Below, piece by piece: positions 31,901 to 43,564 of a stretch of 64,000 nucleotides of DNA. The DNA comes from Alviniconcha marisindica (lineage: Eukaryota > Mollusca > Gastropoda > Provannidae), in NCBI GenBank assembly GCA_018857735.1, contig JABMCL010003406.1, positions 117,001-181,000 on the forward strand. Direction: 5' to 3'. The notes beneath the pieces are model-generated. The model saw nothing but the letters and a program-made list of their open reading frames with translations, did no database searches and had not been told where the DNA came from. Made by a program: the position numbers and the translations under genes. The stretch's first letter is position 1. Every line of letters begins with the position of its first letter.

Positions 31901-34900
31901 CTCAGCAACAAAGACAGAATGTCCGTTTTTATTCTCACCAGGTAAAAGCACAACAAATGAGTACTGCTCAGCAACAAAGACAGAATGTCCGTTTTTATTC
32001 TCACCAGGTAAAAGCACAACAAATGAGTACTGCTCAGCAACGAAGACAGAATGTCCATTTTTATTTTCACCAGGTAAAAGCGCAACAAATGAGTACTGCT
32101 CAGCAACAAAGACAGAATGTCCATTTTTATTTTCACCAGGTAAAAGCACAACAAATGAGGACTGCACAGCAACAAAGAATAACAGTTTGATTCTCACCTG
32201 GTAAAAGCACAACAAATATTTCTTGAGGGAGAAGCTGTGGGGCTGCCGCCAAGACCTGGAGAAGACCATGCACCTAGTGTAGGCCAGCAGGACTCCATTT
32301 TAGGCAGCTGGACGGCTTGGCCAGTTTTAGGATGTGTGGCCAGTTTCAGGATGCGTGGCCAGTTTTAAAATGCAGGGCCAGTTTTAGGCTGCATGGCCAA
32401 ATTTAGATCGCATGGCCAGTTAGACCACATGGCCAGATTTAGACTGCATTGCCAGTTTTAGACTGCATGGCCAGTTTTAGACCGCATGGCCAGTTTTAGA
32501 CAGCATGGCCAGAGATTTGAATGCAGAATTGTGAACTTTGTGCCAAGAACACAGGCCAGCTTAAGATAGCAGAATTGTTCCGTTGACATGTACATCATTG
32601 TTTTCAGATATGAGCAAGATACGGAGCAGTTTCGGCAGCATGTCTCAGAGACAGTGCAGACGGCGAAACAGCGACTGATGCAGCCCCCTACCTCAGATGA
32701 CCCATATGCGCTCAGGTCAGTCAATTGATTGTAAAAAACACCCCACGAATTTGTGAGAGCCAAGCAGCAGATGACTGTACCGGTACTCTGTGGAGAAGGC
32801 TGCCGTCATTCTCTTGCCTCTCTCTCAGTCCACAGTTCTCCGGCTAAGGACAAGCTTTTCACATGTGATTTTTTTTGTTTTTGTTTTTGTTATCATTATT
32901 TGTAACTCTGTATATATTTTTACATTTAACTGCTATGTATAGTTCCACTATTGGGAAGGAGTGGGTGGGTAGGAGCTGTTTGTACCTTTTGGTATGAGTG
33001 TCCTTTGGTAGTTTTAGCTTGCGAGAGCTTACATGTATGCACTGTGTGTATCTGGCGCTGTGAACATGCAAGGTTTTGTGTGAAAGTTTTTTATGCGCTC
33101 TATATAAATTTTCATTCATTCATTCATTTGTATTGAATGTCAGTGGATGGATGTGCTGGTATGGTGTGTGACTAGTCACAGTCACATATATGTGCGAACT
33201 GTTAATCTGCATGAATGGTTACACAGATCTGTGAATTGTTACAGTATGTTAAGGGGTACACAGATGTTAGGATGTGTGAATGGTGACACAGATGTGTGAA
33301 TGGTGACACAGATGTATGAACTGTTAATCTGGGTGAATGGTTGTATAGTTGTGTAGCTGATTACACAGATGTGTGAGCTGTTAGACTGTGTGCATGGTTA
33401 CACAGATGTCTGAGAAGTTATGCTGCATGACTGTTTACCTAGATGTATGAGCTGTTAAGCTGTGACTGGTTACACAGATGTGTGAGCAGTTAGGCTGTGA
33501 CTGGTTACATAGGTTTGTGAGCTGGTAGGCTGTGACTGGTTACACAGGTGTGTGAGCTGTTAGGCTGTGTGTCTGGTTACACAGGTGTGTGAGCTGTTAG
33601 GCTGTGTGACTGGTTACACAGGTGTGTGAGCTGTTGGGCTGTGACTGGTTTCAGGTGTGTGAGCTGTTGGCTGTGACTGGTTTTGCATGTGTGTGAGCTG
33701 TTGGGCTGTGACTGGTTTCACAGGTGTGTGAGCTGTTGGGCTGTGATTGGTTTCACAGGTGTGTGAGCTGTTGGACTGTGACTGGTTTCACAGGTGTGTG
33801 AACTGTTGGGCTGTGATTGGTTTCACAGGTGTGTGAACTGTTGGGCTGTGACTGGTTTCACAGGTGTGTGAACTGTTGGGCCATGTGACTGGTTTCACAG
33901 GTGTGTGAGCTGTTAGGCTGTGTGCCAGGTTACACAGGTGTGTGAGCTGTTAAGCTGCGTGACTGGTTACACAGCTATTAGTATTAAGCTGTTTGACTGG
34001 TCAGGCTGTATGACTGGTTACACATATGTGTGATTATTAGGCTGGATGACTGGTTACACAGGTGTGCGATTATTAGGTTGTGTGCCTGGTTACACAGGTG
34101 TGTGATTATTAGGCTGTGTGCCTGGTTACACAGGTGTGTGATTATTAGGCTGTGTGCCTGGTTACTCAGGTGTGTGATTATTAGGCTGTGTGCCTGGTTA
34201 CACAGGTGTGTGATTATTAGGCTGTGTGCCTGGTTACACAGGTGTGCAGGCTGTTTGTTAACTGATGTGGTGTCCCGCAGGTTCAGCCCGTGGACAGAGC
34301 CGGTGCACAGCGAGGCCAAGCGGCAGATGCTGAACTCAAAGGTACATTATAACGAAGGTAATCTCACTTCCTGCATGTTGCTTTTGTCACGGCGTGTCCT
34401 GTCTCTCCTCTCCTTGCAAGCAGGCACTCCAGTAGTCGGCAGCATCCGCCACAACTTGTGCCACTGAAGCGCTTCAGCGGCTGCAGATATTTTGATGCTA
34501 ACAATAGCCAAACACAAAAAGGTTCAAATGAATGCTTATTTATTTTAACACGGACACACAGTATGCACATTTTCGTGGAAATCCCCTTTGTCAAGCCACA
34601 GAACGACACTTAAACAACAATAGCCATCTTTAACGGGGGGACGTTTTGGTTTGGTTTTAAACCCGCGAAGCATTTTTTAAGACTTTGACTCTGGATTGTT
34701 GGAAAGGTATTTCTTTTTAAATATATCTTTTGTTTTTATTTAGAACAATATATATGATCATGGTGTAAATTTCTTGGGAGAGGGTTTCATGCACAGAAGA
34801 ATTGCAGTCGGAAAAGTTGTTGCTTTCTAATTCTGGGGTTTGTTTCGCTGGACTTAGAGAGGTTTGTATCCGAAGGAAAAGAGAGAAGAGAAGGAAAAAT

Positions 34901-37900
34901 AAGCAAACTTTGTGCCTAATTGACACTGCATGGTATGTATGCACATGTATAGACAGGTGTTTGGATAAGCAATGCTCAGGAAGCCAAAGTAAGTGTCTTT
35001 TGGTTAACCAAGCTGTTTGTTACTCTTTCTTCCTGTATTTTCAAACGCTGTTTTCTTTCTTCTTGTGTGCTTGTAGTGTGAGTTCTCATTTCCAGTTCTT
35101 TGTTGGCCGGCATTTTGGTGTATATATTATATGTGTAAGACGAGTAATAATAATGAAAATATCTCGCATGCCAGATCTTACAAGAGGGGGTCATTAAACT
35201 GCAACACACCAGTGACAACAGTATGCTAGCAGTAGCACTCTGACCAAAATCACAATCAAAGTAAAAGTGCAGCTCGTCACAAATGTAGATCTGCAAAAAA
35301 CAACACATTTTTGCATACAAATGGGCATGTATGCACGCACACACACACCCATGCACGCACGCACGCACTCACTCACCCATGCCTGCACGCACGCACACAC
35401 ACACACACATAAATATCTTGTCATCAGAACTGAGGTACAGATTATTGCAGTTGATCTCGTTGCGTGTGAAGATAACCTTTTCCCTGGTTTACGTAAGGTG
35501 TGTGCCTCAGCATGAACAGTGAGCACGTGTTACATGTTTTGGGGAATGAGTTTCATTTGAAAATTTCAGTATGGGGTAAAAATACCCAAATTACTGTACA
35601 GGGTGAAAATACCCAAATCACAACATAGGGTGAAAATACCCAATTTACAGCGTAGGGTGAAGTTACCCAAACTACAGTGTAGGGTGAAAAATACCCAAAC
35701 TGCAATAGAAAAATATGCAGACTACAGTGTAGGGTGGAAATACCCAAACTGCAATAGAAAAATATGCAGACTACAGTGTAGGGTGGAAATACCCAAACTG
35801 CAATAGAAAAATATGCAGACTACAGTGTAGGGTGGAAATACCCAAACTGCAATAGAAAAATATGCAGACTACAGTGTAGGGTGGAAATACCCAAACTGCA
35901 ATAGAAAAATATGCAGACTACAGTGTAGGGTGGAAATACCCAAACTGCAATAGAAAAATACCCAGACTACCAAACTACAGTGTAGGGTGGAAATACCCAA
36001 ACTGCAATAGAAGAATACCCAAACTACAGTGTAGGGTGGAAATACCCAAACTGCAATAGAAAAATACCCAAACTACAGTGTAGGGTGGAAATACCCTACC
36101 TACGGTGTCGGGTGAAAACACCCAGATTACAGTGTATTAACTGTAAGTGTACAGTGGGATGGAGCTGCAGTATGCCATGATGTATCATCCACTTGCTGGA
36201 TACACAGAAACATCTGTGGAAAATATAACCACGTATCTGCCTCAGTAGCTGATCATTCTGCAGTCACTATAGTTTGACATATTAAACTGAATCAAAGTGG
36301 GGGAAAGGACACTAATGGAAACACTTTGCAGTGCCTAACTGTACATTTTTTGTCGACACATACTTGCACTGAAAATGTGAAGAAACTGTATCTCCCAGTG
36401 CTAATAATGAAGAAATTGCATATGACCCAAGCTGTTATCACTGAATTGAATAAAGCTTTGACTGGGAAACAAGTCTTACAACTTCCATCATTGCATCAGT
36501 TCAAGTCTAGCACAAGACAAAACAAAAGTTTTGATTAAGTCTGACTCTGTCACCACCCACCATCATCCTCACACATTCCCATCATGCTTCTCTGCTCTGT
36601 TAGAGATAGAGAACACTCCGGCAGTGTGTATAGCTGATGTGTTGTCCTGGTGTGTGTGTTTTCTGGTCATGTGTATGTGCATGTTTATGTACCAGTTGCC
36701 AATAACACACACATATATTTGTGTACATGTATATATATATAGTGATATGTAGAATGTGATTCCAGACATATATACTTACACCTTCTGTTAATAGAATTTG
36801 TATTGTATCTGATGGTAGATTCAGTATACCCATGATACATGAAGACTGCCTTTCACAGAAGCTGTCAATTTAGTGCTTGTTTTCCTGTGCCTGCAAAGAG
36901 CATTGCATGAATGTTTTGCACGCAAACTAGGGGAGAGAACTGTCATTCCTCTCTCTCCCCTGTCAGCCCCACTGTTGTGCTGTGTGAGTGATTGAGTTTT
37001 CAAAGACTTTTTGCTGTCGTTTTTTGAATGACTTTGAGTTACGTATTAATCCATTTCTGATGCCCAAACCGTAAGGCCTCCTGGGCTTGTTGGACTGAAG
37101 GTTTCTTTGTTTGGTATGTTTGGGGGGATCCTTCGCTGAGGCTGGGATCGGAGTAAGGAATCAGCACATCACTCAAAACAAAATATGTACAGAGAGAGAG
37201 AGAATCAGTGCATGGATATCAGGCAGAGAGAAGACTATCTTAAGAGTGTGCAAGTGTACGTACACACGGAGATAGAATGAAAGTCAGTGCATGCGGTTCA
37301 GAAATATCAAGTATTGAGGAGGATATAGAAAGAAAATCAGTGTATGCTTCTCGTGGATATCAGGTAGAGAGGAGACTATTTTAAGAGTGTATATATATTT
37401 GCTGCTGATCTTGCACCATCTGTTTCTGTCTCTGTGTGTGTTTCTGTCTCTCTTTCTGCCCCCCTCTCCCTCCCCCCTCCTTTTTATGCCCTGATTTAAC
37501 CTTGGTGGTCAACTTGCCGTTAAATATGAAGTCCCTCTCTTCTCTCCTTGTGTCTCTCTTTGTGTGTGTGTGTGTGTGTGTGTGGTTGTGTGTGTGTGTG
37601 TGTCTGTTTCTCTCTCTATCTCTCAAGGAGAAAGATGGATAATAGAGAAGACTGACTGAATGAATAAAGGAGGAAGGACGTGTTGTTGGGAAGGGGCGAT
37701 GGTTGGTTCTTACGCAAGGAACAAGGGCAGGCACAGCAGAGCCTTTGATGAAAGACCACCCTGATGAGAGACCACCCTGTTGAAAGACCAGACCACTTTA
37801 AGGCCGCCTTTTTCTTTATCTCTTCCCTTTTTATTTCTACTTAACACCCATGCCAAAGACCTCCAGCTTCGGCCACTTCCATCTGATGTTTAGTGTGGTC

Positions 37901-38542
37901 TTAATTTGAAGAGTGGTTCCACTGTGTTTACATCATGACGCTTGTACTTTGCTGTGGATTTTTTATTTTTTTATTTTTAAATCCTTGTGTGAAATAAGTA
38001 GAGTAGTATGGCCTAAGTCTTCTTAGTGCTACCGGAACATTTGGAAGCACCCTGTAAGCTAGTTTTGGTTCATGCTTCAATCAGTGAAGACCGGTGGGCA
38101 TTATTCTGGGACACATTGTTCTTTTCTTTAAAAATCTAAGTGTGTCCCAGATGAAATCTTGTCTGGTTCTTTTTGTCTCATTATACTATAGTTAAAAATA
38201 GAAATTATTCCAAAGAAAAAATATTTGTTTCTGCACTGTTAGTGTTAGAAGATTTTTTTTAAAAATAATTGTGCCTAAACTGAACGATCAACTGACTTCA
38301 CAATGGAGTCATGGCAGTTGTATTTTTTTATTTATTTTTAGACATAACTGTGCCTAAAGTGAACCATCAGGTGCTCTCAGAAGGAGTTGTGGCTGTTTTT
38401 TGCCCGTGCAGCAATTCAGTCTTTCCCTTTCCAGACTCGTCAGAGTGAGGAGCGCTCAGCCAGCCCGCGGGATCTTGGCATGTCTTGGATGCGGCCGGGA
38501 TCCACACAAGTCTTTGTTCGCGACGACTCGGCATCTGCTTGA
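25436..38542 (+). CDS. AKTIP: AKTIP / FTS (AKT-interacting protein, inactive E2 variant), complete, 8 exons
   Basis: AKTIP (Fused Toes) is an E2-like UEV protein of the FTS-Hook-FHIP dynein adaptor complex that also has telomere roles (Drosophila peo). Exons: 25436-25468, 27299-27498, 28423-28588, 29660-29748, 31480-31578, 32608-32715, 34281-34341, 38435-38542. The joined frame is 864 nt with a stop, 287 residues, against about 292 in human. All junction phases close. Family motifs are [106 protein letters not shown] and [12 protein letters not shown] near the end. The catalytic Cys of active E2s is replaced by Asp (about residue 154 in GRIDVK), as expected for the family. MM at 25436 is the first in-frame ATG pair. 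An acceptor 23 nt upstream of exon 8 would give a different C-terminus. Confidence 0.97.
25957..26090. repeat. (AC)n microsatellite
   Basis: AC-rich tract with CAT interruptions in AKTIP intron 1. The remaining intron (25469-27298) shows AT-rich sequence and no exon. Confidence 0.97.
27690..27990. mobile_element. Probable SINE-like repeat, minus orientation
   Basis: The complement contains GCAGGTTCAAGTCACC, which is B-box-like, and the + strand has TGGTATGGCTGCCAGCGCTT and GGGATTTTTAATGTGCGCAC. Phrases of the type GGGATCTTTAA also occur at about 31250 and 57160. Assignment to a family is not possible without a library. Confidence 0.4.
28423..32715 (+). CDS. AKTIP: AKTIP exons 3-6: UBC/UEV fold
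   Basis: Exons 3 to 6 carry the ubiquitin-conjugating-like core, about residues 78-168 plus the C-terminal helices. Exon 3 has the first helix and strands through [11 protein letters not shown]. Exon 4 has [20 protein letters not shown], where HPM stands in the HPN position and Asp in the active-Cys position. Exon 5 has [20 protein letters not shown]. Exon 6 has [20 protein letters not shown] and [10 protein letters not shown]. No conjugating activity is expected; the family acts as a binding partner. Introns 3, 4 and 5, which follow exons 3, 4 and 5, are mostly tandem array, starting at or near the donor. Confidence 0.95.
28589..29060. repeat. Array of donor-like GTGAGTCAC units after AKTIP exon 3
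   Basis: Starts exactly at the donor of exon 3 (CCCG|GTGAGTCACCTGTC). About 17 more units of 17-35 bp follow, nearly all with TGGTGAGTCACTGTCT on the sense strand, a near-consensus 5' splice site. Confidence 0.95.
29795..31250. repeat. 48-bp minisatellite, about 30 copies, with a 240-bp higher-order repeat
   Basis: Unit contains GTGGAGGTGATGGTGTCAGA. Because 48 is a multiple of 3, long open frames appear on both strands but have no protein-like composition. Bases 30721-30960 and 30961-31200 are identical. The unit's GTGGAG|GTGAT resembles the exon 4 donor AGTGGAG|GTAAT at 29748. Confidence 0.96.
31579..32215. repeat. 66-bp array copying the donor of AKTIP exon 5
   Basis: Begins at the donor CCCT|GTGAGTACTGAACAGC. 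About eight units of 66 bp carry GAGTACTGCTCAGCAACAAA, the same intron start. Each unit also has a sense-strand CACCAG|GTAAAAG. The 22-codon unit leaves three frames open. Confidence 0.93.
32290..32515. repeat. About 19-bp repeat
   Basis: About 11 copies around GGCCAGTTTTAGACTGCAT in AKTIP intron 5, ending 95 bp before the exon 6 acceptor. Confidence 0.93.
33170..34255. repeat. About 38-bp minisatellite filling AKTIP intron 6
   Basis: More than 25 units around ACTGGTTACACAGGTGTGTG and GAGCTGTTAGGCTGTG, more regular towards the right. It ends just before the exon 7 acceptor without including it. Confidence 0.94.
34506..34640. mobile_element. Single arm of the foldback family
   Basis: Shares CCAAACACA, AAAGGTTCAA, TTTATTT, TCCCCTTTGTCAAGC and AACGACACTTAAACAACA in the same order as the left arm of the element at 57258. 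It has no opposing arm nearby. Confidence 0.65.
35325..35412. repeat. (AC)/(GCAC) microsatellite
   Basis: AC and GCAC runs in AKTIP intron 7. The rest of 34642-35550 shows no exon or clear repeat. Confidence 0.9.
35560..36120. repeat. About 49-bp minisatellite
   Basis: Units around CTACAGTGTAGGGTGGAAAT and CAATAGAAAAATATGCAG. The left units are shorter, near 30 bp. Located in AKTIP intron 7. From 36120 to 38434 only short microsatellites (TG at 37560) and unremarkable sequence are seen. Confidence 0.94.
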
Positions 38543-38564
38543 CCCCAGTGTGATGACTTTGTCC

Positions 38565-39450
38565 TCAGTGATGTTGACTACTGTGTGACACCTGATGTGA
38601 CTAGGTGTTACGTGATGTCAGCTGCTGTGTGACACCTGGTGTGACTAGGTGTTACGTGATGTCAGCTGCTGTGTGACACCTAGTGTGACTAGGTGTTACA
38701 TGATGTCAGCTGCTGTGTGACACCTGGTGTGAATAGGTGTTACATGATGTCAGCTGCTGTGTCACACCTGATGCGAATAGGTGTTACATGATGTCAGCTG
38801 CTGTGTGACACCTGGTGTGACTAGGTGTTACATGATGTCAGCTGCTGTGTGACACCTGGTGTGAATAGGTGTTACATGATGTCAGCTGCTGTGTGACACC
38901 TGGTGTGACTAGGTGTTACATGATGTCAGCTGCTGTGTGACACCTGGTGTGAATAGGTGTTACATGATGTCAGCTGCTGTGTGACACCTGGTGTGAATAG
39001 GTGTTACATGTCAGCTGCTGTGTGACACCTGATGCGAATAGGTGTTACATGATGTCAGCTGCTGTGTGACACCTGGTGTGACTAGGTGTTACATGATGTC
39101 AGCTGCTGTGTGACACCTGGTGTAACTAGGTGTTACATGTCAGCTGCTGTGTGATCTGGTGTGACTAGGTGTTACATGATGTCAGCTGCTGTGTGACACC
39201 TGATGTGAATAGTCATTGCATGACATCAGATGCTGTGTGACACAGATGTGAACAGGTGTTACATGACTCCTGGTGTGAATAGGTGTTAAATGATGTCAAC
39301 TGGTGTGTGACACCTGGTGTGAATAGGTGTTAAACGACATCAGCTATGGCCTAAATGACATCAGTTCTGTGAAACCTGATGTGGTGACTATGTCCTAAAT
39401 GACATCAGCTGCAGTGTGACACCTGATGTGGTGACTGTGCCCTAAATGAC
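38565..39450. repeat. 44-bp minisatellite in the AKTIP 3' UTR
   Basis: Starts 23 bp after the stop codon. About 15 regular units contain TGTGTGACACCTGGTGTGAC and GGTGTTACATGATGTCAG, then the array decays. If the exon continues past the stop, as expected, this array is transcribed into mRNA. Confidence 0.94.
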
Positions 39451-41284
39451 ATCAGCAGCAATATGAAATCTGATACGATGAATATGTCAGAGACACCACC
39501 GGTTTTTGCGTGAGCTGTCAAAAACCAGCAGCTGACCAAATTGGACAGTGTTTTGATTTGTTAATACGTATTTTAAACACTGTTATCTATTTTTTATGTG
39601 AATTGGAGATAACGAAAACTGGATGCACTCAGCTACTGTGAAACTGTTCTCTGTGTCTGTTAACCAGTTAGATGCTGTGTAACTGTATCCTTTTTGGTGT
39701 GGAGAGAACGGAGTGTACTGACACTGGCGTTTGTGTGTGTGGCTGTGAACTGCTGATGAAGCTTTGCCTCTGCAACTTTGCCTGCCTGCTGCAGTGGCTG
39801 TGACCTCCTTTAAACCCCACCCCCACCCCCCCACCCCCACACCCCCCCACCCATGGCTCTGTGGACATGCCATGGAATGGGAGGACTTTGAGGTGATGGC
39901 GATATTGAGTAGTGTTGTAGGTCTGTTTAATGTTAAGTCTGTTCATGCGGACATGTTCAGATCTTTTATGGAGGGGCCTTTATTTCTTTTTGTCCATGCT
40001 GCCTTGCAGATCTCTTCTTTTTTTTTGAGAGGGGTCTTGACCTTGTGGGGGGGGGGTGGGGGGGGCTACATAGCGGTGGTATGGTGTTATCATAACCTCC
40101 TGATCTTGTAAGTCACATTTTGATTTTGTGTATAGTCGCTGATGGCATGTGCCCTTGACAGCTGTAGCCTAGGGATTGTAACATTAGATTAAGATTGAAT
40201 TCCTGTTTATAAAAACGCACACAAAACAAATCACGCAGCTCTTTGAATATGAAGACTGAATTCCTGTGTAAAAACACACATACATACAAAAACAAATCAG
40301 GCAGCTCTTTGAATATAAAGAAAGTTACCTTTCTGGACTGATGCAAAGAGTTATTTTGAACCTGTGGCTGCTTTGATGCACTGTTTAAGGATACTGTGTA
40401 GCCGAACATGTTCTTCTGTGTGAGTTTTGAGAATCAGTTGTGATGGTGAGCAAGTGGCAATGGTTGTGTCTGAGTGTTAACGCGTGTTCCTTCACATTCG
40501 TCATCTGTACTAGTCGGAACATTAAGCAACACCTTTGAAACAGGGTGCTCATTTGAAGTTGCATATTTTTTAAAGCCATTTTTTTAGCTGCACATAACTG
40601 TGCGTGGACTGTGTCCAAAATAAGTTGCATACTACTCACGTAAGATCAGCAAGTCAAGAAGCAGGTTGGTCTTTTATGAAGTGCTGTAAGCATCAAAATT
40701 TACTGAAAAAACAAAAACAAACAGACCACAAAACCCCCCATCCCCAACAACAAAAGAATTCAGAAATGAAGCAGATGCGAGCATTACTGGACAAACCACA
40801 CATTTTGTGCCACATTCCCCTCATTGCATTGCTTTTTGGATCAGCATGCCAACATGTCGCCAGATCACAAAAATAGCAAAACACGTACGTGCTGTGCTTT
40901 GGGGTGGCTCAGAAGGGAGGAGTTTCCATCAGGGCTTGTACTCATGGCCCCCACCGGCCGTTCTGTGATGAAAATTCCAGTCTGCAGCCAGCCTGTAAAG
41001 TATGGCCTTATCGTCCCCATCTTCTTTGTCATGATTCTTACCAGTCTTCGCCCTGATATAACCGTAACGATTGACTGGGTATAAAACAACAAGTTACTTA
41101 TTTGCACACCAATCTTTTTGATGAGATATCTCACTGAATTGTCCTTCACTTTCTCTTGGTACCCCCGGTCTGTTTCATTTTGTTGTGTCCTGGATAAAAC
41201 TGGCGGAACACAATTTTCAGACGGTGTACTGACTAAAAGTTTGAGAATGTGCATTTTAATGGAATGCTTTTCTGGATATAAATC

Positions 41285-42112
41285 TTTTGGTTGTGCGCTT
41301 ATCCTGTGCTGAGGTGCTTGTGGTTGTGCACTTATCCTGCATGGTGGTGCTTCTGGTTACGCACTTTTGGTGTGCTGAGGCCCCTGTGGTTGTGCACTTG
41401 TGGTGTGCTGAGGCCTCATGGTTGTGCACTTGTGGTGTGCCGAGGCCTCTTGGTTGTGCAGTTATGGTGTGCCGAGGCCTCTTGGTTGTGCACTTACGGT
41501 GTGCTGAGGCCTCATGGTTGTGCACTTCTGTGCCAAGGCCTCGTGGTTGTGCACTTATGTACCGAGGCCCCATGGTTGTGCACTTTTGGTGTGCTGAGGC
41601 CTCATGGTTGTGCACTTCTGTGCCAAGGCCTCGTGGTTGTGCACTTATGTACCGAGGCCTCATGGTTGTGCACTTTTGGTGTGCTGAGGCCCCTGTGGTT
41701 GTGCACTTGTGGTTTGTCGAGGCCTCATGGTTGTGCACTTATGGTGTGCTGAGGCCTCTTGGTTGTGCAGTTATGGTGTGCTGAGGCTTCATGGTTGTGC
41801 ACTTACGGTGTGCTGAGGCCTCATGGTTGTGCACTTACGGTTGTGCACTTCTGTGCCAAGGCCTCGTGGTTGTGCACTTAAGCACCGAGGCCTCATGGTT
41901 GTGCACTTCTGTGCCAAGGCCTCATGGTTGTGCACTTACGAGGCCTCATGGTTGTACACTTATGCACCGAGGCCTCATGGTTGTGCACTTCTGCTGTGCC
42001 AAGGCCTCATGGTTGTGCACTTACGAGCCCTCATGGTTGTGCAGTTATGCTGTGCCGAGGCCTCATGGTTGTGCGCCTATCCTGTGCTGAGGTGCTTGTG
42101 GTTGTGCTTCCT
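41285..42112. repeat. About 30-bp minisatellite
   Basis: More than 25 units around GAGGCCTCATGGTTGTGCAC with variable spacers (TTATGGTGTGCC and similar). Confidence 0.94.
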
Positions 42113-42459
42113 GTGGTTATTTATGTAGCTTGCGAAACAAATATGAAATCTAAATGCATGTGCCGATATGCATACAGTGAGCATAGATATATGCATGAGT
42201 TTTATCTTGCCAGCATTCTATTTTATTATAAACACTACATATAGTCTGACAAGGTAGTGGATGGCTCAGATGAAGATGCTGAGGGCTGCATGTAAATGTG
42301 TTGCTGATGAGAGTGTGGATACCGATTCAAATCAAACATGTTTTATAGGCAATTTATTTTATTTTATATAGTTTAGGAAAAAAGGGAAATAACAAAGATT
42401 ATAGATATATTTTATATAAAAATTGCTCAACTGTCTGGTGCTTAGACTTGGAGTAAGCG

Positions 42460-42545
42460 TTTCAGTGGAGCGATGGCTAGGATATTGGCGTAGTAGTCTC
42501 GGTTCGTAACACTTCCACCATTGGTTTGAGATACATTCCTCTCCA
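42460..42545. mobile_element. Possible tRNA-derived SINE head
   Basis: GCGATGGCTAGGATATTGGC followed 20 bp later by CGGTTCGTAAC resembles Pol III A and B boxes at tRNA-like spacing. No complete cloverleaf is evident. Confidence 0.35.
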
Positions 42546-42651
42546 TACGTCTTCTTGCCTGGTGGTGAGCAGCTTTCTCCACAATTGCTGCAAGGACATG
42601 CTGCCACACGGTGCATGAGCCTAGTGAGCATTACAGGTGGTTAGACCCTTT

Positions 42652-42880
42652 CACTGCCATGATGTCCTGTAAAAAGGACCCATAAAAGTGTGAAATTTAT
42701 CATCCCATGTCTTTTGGTTTTCTTTGCCGCATTAGCATGTCAAAGGATTTCCGTCGAAACGCAGTGTTGAATGTTGATTTGTTAAGATGACTGGAAAATA
42801 TACTGTTTGCGGCCATGTTTGTGCACTTTTCAGCCTTGAAATGTTATGTGCTTGGGCGGTGAAGAAACTGAATCTTACAT
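42652..42880. mobile_element. TTAA-type MITE, copy 2, inverted relative to copy 1
   Basis: Begins TTAGACCCTTTCACTGCCAT. Shares ATAAAAGTG, AAGGATTTC and GTGCACTTTTCAGCC with the complement of 14460-14734 in the same order, and ends near GGCGGTGAAG. Confidence 0.65.
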
Positions 42881-43530
42881 TGTTTAATCTTACAATAGTT
42901 ATCCCCCGTTCTCGGAAGCTTCAACTGATCTGATAGCTGGATATGTTCCATAGTTTAAAATTGGATATGTTGAAGCTTCGATCATTGCATATTATTTAGT
43001 TCTCATGGAACGTACAGCAGCATGGTTAATTTTTCGTGTTCTCCAGCACCAGTAGAATAACTTTGCCTGGATAGCAAGTGGAAATGTTGGGTGCTTGGTT
43101 GTGAACTCTGTGTGTGCGTGTGTGTGTGTGTGTGTTTGTGTGTGTGCACTTGCAGTTTAATCAGCAGACAGATGAGGTGCGTTGCTTGCGTAAACATGAG
43201 ACTGAAAAAAATGCGAGGAAATGCTTTGCACTTTTGGATTTACCGTTTTCTCAGTTTTGCAAAATGAAAACTGTACATATCATTTGTATGCTTAATTCGG
43301 GTCTTTTACCCAACATTTGGGATAGATGTTAGGCATGTTTCTGTATGCAGTTCACTTGAAAGGAACAAATACTCAAATGTCGCAGTGGAACTGCAAAACA
43401 TTCAAGTTGAAGTGACCAGTGAGCTGGTGGCAAGCTTTTTTTCCCCTTGCTTGGTCTACATGAAAACCTGTCAGCTTGCAATAAAAGGGAGGGTTCCCAG
43501 AAGTAAGATGATGTTGTGAGTTGTGTGTGT

Positions 43531-43564
<34 letters not shown>

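Noticed and set aside
31644..32269. Open frames of 160-190 codons in several frames
   Set aside because: Same artefact from the 66-bp array.
40870..41254. 129-codon minus frame
   Set aside because: No family recognised and frame broken by stops in flanks; treated as non-coding.
42359..42631. Cys-rich minus frame (CPCSNCGESC) that could suggest a secreted peptide
   Set aside because: No signal peptide, no splice support, and it overlaps a SINE-like head.
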